From assembly GCA_025360685.1 (NCBI GenBank), contig JANYBR010000398.1, positions 1-17,192 of the forward strand: a DNA stretch of 17,192 nt. The letters run 5' to 3'. Shown piece after piece: positions 1 to 6,689 of the stretch. A program made the position numbers and the translations under genes. This DNA is from Pseudomonadota bacterium. GTDB taxonomy: Bacteria; Pseudomonadota; Alphaproteobacteria; Micropepsales; Micropepsaceae. How positions within the stretch are numbered: the stretch's first letter is position 1; every line of letters starts with the position of its first letter. Below the pieces are notes generated by a model. That model saw only the letters and a list, made by a program, of their open reading frames with translations. It was not told the DNA's origin and did no database searches.

Positions 1-174
1 GGTGCGCTGCGCTCCGACGGTCTTGTGCATCTGATCGCTGAGCGGCGCTACTCGATCATTCAACTCGAATCGCTGCATCCGTTTCCACTGCCGACCGCGA
101 TCGAGCGTGCCGTGCTGCAAAACTACCGGATCGTTCGGACGGACGACGAGCGTGTCTTTCTCGTGCCGCGCTAG
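1..174 (+). CDS. C-terminal end of an unidentified protein (5' end outside window)
   Basis: An open frame enters from the left edge and reads 57 codons to a TAG at 172-174, ending in ERVFLVPR. The visible part is soluble, with the stretch QLESLHPFPLPT and a Tyr-rich, charged tail (NYRIVRTDDERVF). Short soluble tails of this kind (YRIV... then a hydrophobic strand) are common at the end of membrane glycosyltransferases of the GT-C/ArnT type, which would suit the neighbouring polysaccharide enzyme, but this is a weak inference and no family motif is visible. The stop codon overlaps the stop of the convergent reverse gene: CTAG at 171-174 serves both strands. I am confident it is coding, because the frame stays open up to a perfectly abutting neighbour, and not confident of its function. 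Confidence 0.6.
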   Translation, partial: GALRSDGLVHLIAERRYSIIQLESLHPFPLPTAIERAVLQNYRIVRTDDERVFLVPR

Positions 175-3100
175 TGGGCGACCTTCACCGTGCCCGTGCG
201 TTCGAGCTTGCCCCAGCCGACAAAACGGCCGCGAATGGCCGTCCAGATCGAGCGCACCACGACGTAGTACATCAGCTGCCGGTAGCCGAAGCGTTGCAAC
301 GGCAGCCACCACAATAGCGACCAATTCTCGTTACGCTCCATCAGGAATCCGTCCGTGGCGGCCAGAAGATCGACCACGACAAACGCGACATAGTAGATTC
401 CAACCGTGACCAGATCGGTATTTGTGAATTCCGCCCCGTGCTGGGAGTAGGCAATCCACTGGCTGATCAGCTGCCAGATCAGAAGCAGATCGGCGAGCGG
501 CGCGAGCGCGGTCAGTGCAATCTGGAAAAGCCAAACCTGTGGCAGCGCGATCATGCCGAGCGCGCCAAAGCGCGGATTGAATGTGAGACGCCGGTACTTC
601 CACAAGCACTGCAAAGTGCCATAGGCCCAGCGAAAGCGTTGCTTGGCCAGTGCGCGAAACGTTGAAGGCGCCTCGGTCCAGGCGATGGCTGAACTGTCGA
701 AACGCACCTGATAACCCTGCTCTTGCATGCCGATGGTCAGGTCCTGGTCTTCGGCCAGCGTATCCGAACGAAACCCCCCCATATCCACCAGGGCAGATCG
801 GCGCCAGGCTCCAACTGCACCGGGTATCACGGTCAGCGTACCAAGGGCCGCAAGCGCGCGCCGCTCCAGATTTTGTGCCACAATGTATTCCAGCGCCTGC
901 CAACGCGTGACCATGTTCGTGCGATTGCCGACTTTGGCGTTGCCTGCGACGGCGCCGACTTTCTGGTCGGCGAACCAGCGCACCAGTCGGGCGATTGTAT
1001 CGCTCTGGAATTGCGTGTCCGCATCGAGCGCAACCACGATCTCACCGCGCGCAATTTTCAGGCCCGCGTTCAATGCGTTCGCCTTGCCGCCGTTGGGGAT
1101 TCGCAGCAGCACGATGCGCGGATCGCTACCGAAATGGTTGTGCACGACTTCCGAAGTCCTGTCCTGCGAGCCGTCGTCCACGACGATGATTTCGAGATCG
1201 CGATGGTCGCTGTCGAGGATGCGTTCGACGGTGCTGCCAATGACCTTTTCTTCGTTATAGGCCGGCACGATCACCGAGACGTGACGCGAGTCTGCCACCG
1301 CGGCCACGTCCTGCTCGCGCTCGCGCCGAAGGTTCCAGAGGCTAAGGGCCGCCAGAAAGATCAGCCGCGATACGCCAAGCCAGATCGCAGCGATAAAAGC
1401 GTAGTATAGAAAGCGCCCGGCCCAACTCATAGCCAGGAATACGACGCGGTCATTGATGAGCGCAATCGTCAATGGCAGGCGCGGCATCGCCTGGTCGGAA
1501 TTCAGCCCGACAAGTTCTGATGTCGGAATGAACGTGTATCCACGCGCGCGCAATTGATCGATCAGGCTCGGAAGCGCCGCGATCGTCTGAGAACGGTCAC
1601 CGCCCGCATCGTGCAGCAAAATTGTAACGCCATTGCCGCCGGTGCTGGCGATTTGGGCGAGGGCTCGTTGCACGATCACGTTCGGTCCCGGCAATGCCCA
1701 GTCGATGGGGTCAACCCGCTCGCCGACAGTCAGGTAGCCCATGCTCTGCGCAATTTCGACGGGAATGATGTCGCCCGGATCGCCCGGCTCGTTGTCGCCG
1801 AGGTAAGGAGGACGGAACATCCGCATCGAGCGACCCGTAAGTGCTTCGACCAGCCGTTGCGTGGCATTGAGCTCCAGCGAGACAACTTGGCCAGGCGTGT
1901 CCGCGAGATTGGGGTGCGTATAGGTGTGGTTTCCAAGCTCATGGCCCTCGTCGACGATACGCTGAATGAGTTCCGGATTGGCTTGGGCGTTGGCGCCGAT
2001 CACGAAGAATGTCGCGTGGACATGTTTGGCTTTCAGGATGTCGAGCACCTGGGGGGTCCACTCGGCGTCGGGTCCGTCATCGAAGGTGAGAGCAACCTTT
2101 TTGTATACGCTACCATATCGACGAATGACGTAGTTTGTCGGAATTTTGGTGTAAATCTCGTCGGCGATGTCACCGCTCAACGGATCGACTTCAAACGTGC
2201 GGCTGCCCGATTGAGGATCCGCCACAACGCGCAGGAAGTCTCCCTCTCCTTCATAGTCGATGTCGGCACTTATCGGTATGAACCCGATGCTGGAAGGCAC
2301 CGCCGCGCCGTAATTGCGGCCCATGGCGTCCCAAATCGAGGGATCCTCGCTGCCAAGACGCCACAGCGCGTAACCCGCCGGCCGATAGATGTCGGCCGCG
2401 TGAATTTCGTTGTATCCCGTCGCCGCGTCCAGGAACCAGACTTCGTGCTTGGTCTGGTCGTCTTCGATGTACGAGAAATGTGGGTTGTTGGTGGTGTCGT
2501 CGAAATCGATCGTGGCTTCCGAGTCGTGGGCCGCGACCACCGCGTCTTCGAAGGTCAGATTGTCGGCGTGACCACCATTCCAGTCATAGGCATAGCTGCC
2601 GATGGAGACAATGGTGCGACCTGGAGCAAGAACGCGCATTCGCTTGTCGAGCGTTGTCTCGTACCAGCTCTGTCCAGCGATGCTACCGGCATCGCTGGAA
2701 TTGTCGTGTTCGTCATAGGCCATTAACAAGGTGTAGTCCGCGATTCGCGCATAGCTGGCATAGGGCCAGCGCTCATCGTCGAACGGAGCCGCCATCACGA
2801 CGATCCAACCGCGCGGAGTAAATCTGGCGGAGAGTTGCTTAAGAAATGCGCTCAAGTCTCCATGGGCCGCTTGCGGCACTTCCTCGAAATCGATGGTCAC
2901 GCCCTGAAGTTTGTAGGCCGTCACGAACGCAACGAGCTTATTCAACAAGGCCGCGCTACGCGTCCTGTCAGCCAGCAAGCGCGCCAAGCCTGGACCGTCC
3001 CATTTTCCCAAAGTGGAATTCTGCAGGACGGGCAAAATCGCAAGGTTCGGCTTCGTGCTGCGAATCTCCGTGAGCAATTTCGCGTCCGGCGCGGTCTTGA

Positions 3101-3575
3101 GCACCACATCCGGTCCCTGCAACGCCAGCCATGTCGGCATCAGCCAGTCGAGTTTCGGCAGCGCGAATTTGAGCGACTCATATGCGGATGCCTCCCAGTT
3201 CGGAAAGAAGGCGATCGCGAGAGGCCGGCCGGGCTGCGGCCGCAGCAGCGACGACAGCACGCGCGTCGGAAGGTTGCGCTGCTCGCGTTCCAGACGCAGA
3301 CGTGCGCGATCCCGGCGCCGGGCCTGCGCTTCCGTGGCGAGCCGAGCAGCGGACCGCAACAGGCCCGGCGACAATGCGGTCTTCTCCAGGTTTTGTGTCG
3401 AGACGGCAGTCAGGCGGCCGGGAAGTCGCAACTGCGTGACCTGCGGTGCAACCGCCAAGCTGGCCGCAAACGCCGCGCCCAACACGAGGCTGACGATCGC
3501 GGCCGTCCAGCCGATGACCGAAGCGCCCACCGCCCGCCGTCCGCTGGCGTCGAAAAATACCGGCTTGTCAGCCAT
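171..3575 (-). CDS. Trifunctional membrane enzyme: GH18-like hydrolase, CE4 polysaccharide deacetylase and GT2 processive glycosyltransferase
   Basis: An 1134-residue protein that probably makes, de-N-acetylates and cuts a GlcNAc-type polymer at the inner membrane. A transmembrane anchor lies at about residues 19-42. A GH18-like domain (about 115-430) follows; it has the short IDFE form of the active site with D229 and the likely catalytic E231, as in YaaH-type GH18 proteins, and a downstream LLMAYDEHD strand. The CE4/NodB domain (about 490-690) has TFDDGP (497-502) and HTYTH (550-554), giving the metal triad D500, H550 and H554. A membrane segment at about 712-750 leads to a GT2 domain (about 765-1000) with VVDDGS, D851-A-D853, E942-D943 and Q979-R-F-R-W983, the signature of processive NodC/PgaC/HAS-type synthases. 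More membrane helices follow to the end. Predicted topology puts GH18 and CE4 in the periplasm and GT2 in the cytoplasm. It is convergent with the gene ending at 174 and divergent from the GH84 gene. The true product is unknown. Confidence 0.93.
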   Translation of the reverse strand: MADKPVFFDASGRRAVGASVIGWTAAIVSLVLGAAFAASLAVAPQVTQLRLPGRLTAVSTQNLEKTALSPGLLRSAARLATEAQARRRDRARLRLEREQRNLPTRVLSSLLRPQPGRPLAIAFFPNWEASAYESLKFALPKLDWLMPTWLALQGPDVVLKTAPDAKLLTEIRSTKPNLAILPVLQNSTLGKWDGPGLARLLADRTRSAALLNKLVAFVTAYKLQGVTIDFEEVPQAAHGDLSAFLKQLSARFTPRGWIVVMAAPFDDERWPYASYARIADYTLLMAYDEHDNSSDAGSIAGQSWYETTLDKRMRVLAPGRTIVSIGSYAYDWNGGHADNLTFEDAVVAAHDSEATIDFDDTTNNPHFSYIEDDQTKHEVWFLDAATGYNEIHAADIYRPAGYALWRLGSEDPSIWDAMGRNYGAAVPSSIGFIPISADIDYEGEGDFLRVVADPQSGSRTFEVDPLSGDIADEIYTKIPTNYVIRRYGSVYKKVALTFDDGPDAEWTPQVLDILKAKHVHATFFVIGANAQANPELIQRIVDEGHELGNHTYTHPNLADTPGQVVSLELNATQRLVEALTGRSMRMFRPPYLGDNEPGDPGDIIPVEIAQSMGYLTVGERVDPIDWALPGPNVIVQRALAQIASTGGNGVTILLHDAGGDRSQTIAALPSLIDQLRARGYTFIPTSELVGLNSDQAMPRLPLTIALINDRVVFLAMSWAGRFLYYAFIAAIWLGVSRLIFLAALSLWNLRREREQDVAAVADSRHVSVIVPAYNEEKVIGSTVERILDSDHRDLEIIVVDDGSQDRTSEVVHNHFGSDPRIVLLRIPNGGKANALNAGLKIARGEIVVALDADTQFQSDTIARLVRWFADQKVGAVAGNAKVGNRTNMVTRWQALEYIVAQNLERRALAALGTLTVIPGAVGAWRRSALVDMGGFRSDTLAEDQDLTIGMQEQGYQVRFDSSAIAWTEAPSTFRALAKQRFRWAYGTLQCLWKYRRLTFNPRFGALGMIALPQVWLFQIALTALAPLADLLLIWQLISQWIAYSQHGAEFTNTDLVTVGIYYVAFVVVDLLAATDGFLMERNENWSLLWWLPLQRFGYRQLMYYVVVRSIWTAIRGRFVGWGKLERTGTVKVAH

Positions 3576-4131
3576 GTCCTACCGCGCCCCGCGCAGCCGT
3601 GAGGCCGCCCCAGTCGCCCAACGATCGATTGTCATTCTATGCTCCATGCACGGCGCAATGCTGGCGTTGCGGCGGCCTTGATACTTTAACGCATCGGCTG
3701 CGGCGATGCCAAAAAGAGGTGACATGAGAGCGCGAGCATTCCATCGGCAGGGGGTCAATTGTTACCGGCGCGTTCATCTTGCTGGACACTTGCCTGGAAC
3801 TCGCCGCCGACCTGCCAGGGCATCAGTTTTGTGACTCCATCCTACAGCCGTCTCAGGGTTTCGCTCGGAAGTACTCGTCTTCGCGAATGCGGACACTACC
3901 GGCTTCGTGTGCCTCGCGCTTGTGGCAAGAGTTTGACCGAAGTGGGACAAGGGGTTGCGGCGGCCGTGTTGTCCGTCCTTCTGATCGCCCCGGCGACGTT
4001 CAGGTTCACGGCCGCCCTCTTCGCAATTTCGATCTCCGGCGGCTACGCGACCGTTATGTTCTCGACGTTTCGGCCCCGATCGCTATCTTCTCGCTGTCAC
4101 TGGCCGCGAAAAGCTTTCTTGAAGGATCATC
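3576..4131. other. Intergenic region between divergent GH18-CE4-GT2 and GH84 genes
   Basis: These 556 bases lie between two divergent starts and must hold both promoters. The reverse gene has TAGGAC just before its ATG. A near match to an EcfG promoter lies at 3620-3645 on the reverse strand. On the forward strand, ATG at 3724 follows a good ribosome-binding sequence (AAGAGGTGAC) but opens only a 36-codon Arg/His-rich frame. Two longer frames run through: one from TTG 3759 that continues into the GH84 gene, and one from TTG 3779 to 4135. The first contains a hydrophobic stretch (GVAAAVLSVLLIAPATF, about bases 3952-4002) that looks membrane-spanning, but the rest is Arg/Ser/Cys-rich and unlike a normal protein. 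I see no convincing gene; a decayed gene remnant is possible. Confidence 0.5.
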
Positions 4132-5187
4132 ATGAACGCGCCATTGGGACTTATCGAAGGTTACTACGGCAAGCCATGGAACTGGCAGGCGCGTGACGCA
4201 ACGATCGCCTTCCTTAAGCCGCACGGTTACGACTTTTACATCTACGCGCCCAAGGCCGACGCATTCTTGCGAAAACGTTGGCGCGAACATCATCCCTCGG
4301 ACATGGCCGAAGCGCTGCGCCATCTGGCCGCGCGCTGCCGTACGGTGGACGTGCGCTTCGGTGTGGGTTTGAGTCCGTATGAGCTCTACCGCGAATTCGA
4401 TGCGGACGCGCAGAGCGCGCTTGCGGACAAGCTGGCACAGTTCGACGCGTGGGGTGTGGAGTATCTGGCAATCCTGTTTGACGACATGCGGGGCGACCTG
4501 CCCGATCTCGCCGTGACGCAGACCGAGATCATGCATTGGGTGGCGGCGCGGACAAAGGCCAAGCGGCTGATCGTCTGTCCCAGCTACTACAGCGACGATC
4601 CGGTACTGGATCGTTTCTTCGGCAAGCGGCCGGCAAACTACCTCGCGGAATTCGGCAGCCTTCTCGATCCCTCGATCGATGTCTTCTGGACCGGCGAGGA
4701 AGTGTGCTCGCGCGAATTCTCGCCGGGCCATCTGGCGCGAGTCACCGATCAATTGCGGCGCAAGCCGTTCCTCTGGGACAATTATCCGGTCAACGACGGC
4801 CAGCGCATGTCGCCGTTCCTGCACGTGCGTGCCTTTACCGGCCGGCCGGCGAGCATCCGCACGCACCTTTCAGCGCATAGCGTGAATCCGGCGCTGCAGC
4901 CGGTATTGTCGCGCATTCCAGCTGTGAGCCTCTCGGAAAGCTACCGACTGGGCGATGCCTACGAATACGGTGAGGCGTTTCTGCACGCCGCCACCGCCGT
5001 GGCGGGGGCGGATCTCGCCCGCAAACTACAGGACGACATACTCTACTTTCAGGATGTCGGGCTGGAGCGTCTGGGAAGGGCAGTCGATCGTCTACGCCGC
5101 CGCTATGCAGACGTCGACCACCAAGTGGCGCGCGAGATCATTGCCTGGCTCGACGGTGCCTACAAATTCGAGGAAGAAATCGCCTAG
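4132..5187 (+). CDS. GH84 beta-N-acetylglucosaminidase (bacterial O-GlcNAcase family), catalytic domain only
   Basis: A 351-residue enzyme of the NAGidase fold expected to remove terminal beta-linked GlcNAc from sugars or glycoproteins by substrate-assisted catalysis. Family hallmarks are in order: EGYYGKPW at residues 9-16, FYIYAPKAD, then ILFDDM with the adjacent catalytic aspartates D117 and D118 (equivalent to the DD pair of human OGA), CPSYYSDD, DVFWTGEEVCS and FLWDNYPVND. The protein is essentially the bare catalytic barrel: there is no signal peptide, no N-terminal domain and no histone-acetyltransferase-like tail, so it is probably cytoplasmic. ATG 4132 is chosen because GAAGGA lies 5 bases before it and because it places the EGYYG motif at the usual N-terminal position. 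Its TAG overlaps the stop of the convergent epoxide hydrolase gene. It sits next to a GlcNAc-polymer-type enzyme, so a shared substrate is plausible but unproven. Confidence 0.9.
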   Translation: MNAPLGLIEGYYGKPWNWQARDATIAFLKPHGYDFYIYAPKADAFLRKRWREHHPSDMAEALRHLAARCRTVDVRFGVGLSPYELYREFDADAQSALADKLAQFDAWGVEYLAILFDDMRGDLPDLAVTQTEIMHWVAARTKAKRLIVCPSYYSDDPVLDRFFGKRPANYLAEFGSLLDPSIDVFWTGEEVCSREFSPGHLARVTDQLRRKPFLWDNYPVNDGQRMSPFLHVRAFTGRPASIRTHLSAHSVNPALQPVLSRIPAVSLSESYRLGDAYEYGEAFLHAATAVAGADLARKLQDDILYFQDVGLERLGRAVDRLRRRYADVDHQVAREIIAWLDGAYKFEEEIA

Positions 5188-6149
5188 ACAGATTTCAGCC
5201 AGCTCAGCAGTCGCGCATTCACCTCTGTTGGCCGCTCCTGCTGAGTCCAGTGACCGCAACCCACTAGAACGTCGGCGCCGCGAAGATCGGTCACATGATT
5301 GCGCATCAGTGCGACGGGGTCGCCGCGCCCGAGCATATTGAAGGCCAGATCGCGTGTGCCGCCGACGAACAGGGCCGGCTGCGTGATCTTGCGGTCAGAG
5401 TAAGCCCGCAGATATTCGAAGTCGCGCTCGTGATTGCGATAACGGTTGATCGGTCCGCGAAAGCCCGAGTGTTTGAATTCCCCGACGTAGTAATCGAGAT
5501 CGGCCGGCGCCAGCCAGGCCGGAAACGGATTCGGATCGACAAGACCTTCGAGCAATCTCTGGTCTGATGTTTTACTGCTGGGCCAGGTACCGTCGGGCGC
5601 ATCGCCGGAAAGCGCGTAGTAGAACTTGCGCAGGAAATCGCGTGGATTGGCTTCAGCCTCCGACTCCGGTTCGCGTTCCTTCTGGAAATAGGCCTGGTAG
5701 AAGAAACGCCCGCGCTTGGTGAAGATCTCGTCGAAAATTTCCGTGAACGGGCGCGTAGCCGGACCAAGATAGGGCACGGACAATCCGCACACTGCGCGAA
5801 CCTTGTCGGGACGGATCAGCGCGCTGTTCCACACGATCGGCGCGCCCCAATCGTGTCCCACCAGGATGGCGCGGCCGTCCGGACTGAGCGCATCGATCAC
5901 GCCGACGACGTCGGCGATCATGCGCTCCATGGCATAATCGGCAACAGCAGGCGGTTTGTCCGATCCGCCATAGCCGCGCACATCGATCGCGCAAGCGGTG
6001 AAGCCAGCTTCAGCTACAGGTGCGATTTGGTGCCGGTATGAATACCACGACTCAGGAAATCCGTGCACCAATACGACAAGAGGTCCGGTGCCCTGCACCG
6101 CCGCGCGCAACTGTACATCGGGCAACTGAATGAACTTAAAATCTGTCAT
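5184..6149 (-). CDS. Epoxide hydrolase-like alpha/beta hydrolase
   Basis: A 321-residue cytoplasmic alpha/beta hydrolase of the soluble epoxide hydrolase type, which opens epoxides to diols through an aspartyl ester. Visible signatures are HGFPE (29-33, oxyanion hole), VGHDWGA with nucleophile D100, cap-domain tyrosines Y151 (in FFYQAYF) and Y237 (in NRYRN) that would protonate the epoxide oxygen, GGTRD with the acid D267, and GCGHW with base H300. The nucleophile is Asp rather than Ser and both cap tyrosines are present, so an epoxide substrate is more likely than an ester; haloalkane dehalogenases share the Asp but lack this tyrosine pair. Length is normal for the family. A weak AGAG precedes the ATG. 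It points away from the CYP153 gene, whose alkene epoxidation products could be substrates (inference). Confidence 0.9.
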   Translation of the reverse strand: MTDFKFIQLPDVQLRAAVQGTGPLVVLVHGFPESWYSYRHQIAPVAEAGFTACAIDVRGYGGSDKPPAVADYAMERMIADVVGVIDALSPDGRAILVGHDWGAPIVWNSALIRPDKVRAVCGLSVPYLGPATRPFTEIFDEIFTKRGRFFYQAYFQKEREPESEAEANPRDFLRKFYYALSGDAPDGTWPSSKTSDQRLLEGLVDPNPFPAWLAPADLDYYVGEFKHSGFRGPINRYRNHERDFEYLRAYSDRKITQPALFVGGTRDLAFNMLGRGDPVALMRNHVTDLRGADVLVGCGHWTQQERPTEVNARLLSWLKSV

Positions 6150-6255
6150 GAACGAACTCTACCGTGCACAACGGCAACGGGCCAGCGGCATCATGCGCTT
6201 CGCATCACGCGCCGTAAGTCGGCTATCTCAAAACCAACTCACCCACCGGCGGTCC

Positions 6256-6611
6256 ATGCACGATTGCGCGAAGTGCCCAGGCTGCTGCTGTTCCGATCGA
6301 ATTATCCCACTTACCAGGCGCGAGTGTGGAGGCCTGCCGATCATTTTGAGCTGAGCTTCGATACAGCCAGAACGATATTCATCAAGATCGACGGCGAGGA
6401 ACATTTCGCCATGCGGTGCAAGGCGGAGACCCATTTTGCCAGGATTTGCCGCTTCCTCGACACGGACCAGCGCCGTTGCACGATCTATGCGGGACTGCCG
6501 TCGGTCTGCCGGACCTTTCCAGGCGGACGCTGCGGCTACTGCGACTTCCTCGCCTCCGAGCGGAACATGCAAGGCGACTCCGAACATATCGCTACGAGGT
6601 GGCGTGCCTGA
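6256..6611 (+). pseudogene. YkgJ-type cysteine-cluster (putative Zn/Fe-chelating) protein gene, broken by a one-base deletion
   Basis: The frame beginning at ATG 6256 reads MHDCAKCPGCCCSDRIIPLT..., the start of the CxxCxxCC cluster typical of the family, but stops at TGA 6352-6354. From about base 6336 the next frame continues the same protein: ADHFELSFDTARTIF, then CRFLDTDQRRCTIY, LPSVCRTFP and CGYCDFLASERNMQGD, ending at TGA 6609-6611. In intact homologues these parts are continuous. Adding one G after CTG at 6334-6336 joins them as ...GGL-ADHF... and restores about 119 residues. All expected cysteines of the second half are kept, so the lesion is recent or is an assembly or sequencing error. 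A start at ATG 6193 is also in frame. Family members are thought to bind Zn or Fe; their role is poorly known. Confidence 0.75.
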
Positions 6612-6680
6612 TGCCGAGCGCCCGCGGGCGCCACTTGCGCCGGGCTAGCAATCTCGGGTCTCATGTCTTTATTCGCTGGC

Positions 6681-6684
6681 GGAG
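6681..6684 (+). promoter_or_regulatory. Ribosome-binding site that fixes the P450 start
   Basis: GGAG lies 5 bases before ATG 6690. The upstream in-frame ATG at 6663 has only CTCGGGTCTC before it, with no good Shine-Dalgarno match. This favours the shorter 419-residue P450, which also agrees with the usual CYP153 length of about 420. Confidence 0.6.
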
Positions 6685-6689
6685 ACGGC

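Noticed and set aside
1554..2726. Long forward open frame (390 codons) antisense to the fusion enzyme
   Set aside because: It lies wholly inside the reverse gene, whose three catalytic domains are certain; its own translation has no recognisable motif and is typical of high-GC antisense frames.
171..3575. Calling the fusion gene nodB, nodC, pgaB or pgaC
   Set aside because: The domains are homologous but the architecture and context differ from nodulation and PGA operons, so a symbol would imply a product that cannot be read from the sequence.
6188..6211. Direct repeat GCATCA(T/C)GCG, two copies 14 bp apart upstream of the YkgJ-type gene
   Set aside because: Short, GC-rich and near the codon-biased ends of neighbouring genes; chance is a fair explanation and no regulator is nearby.
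6334..6340. Programmed frameshift in the YkgJ-type gene
   Set aside because: No slippery heptamer, stimulatory hairpin or internal Shine-Dalgarno is seen at the break; a simple deletion or sequencing error explains it better.
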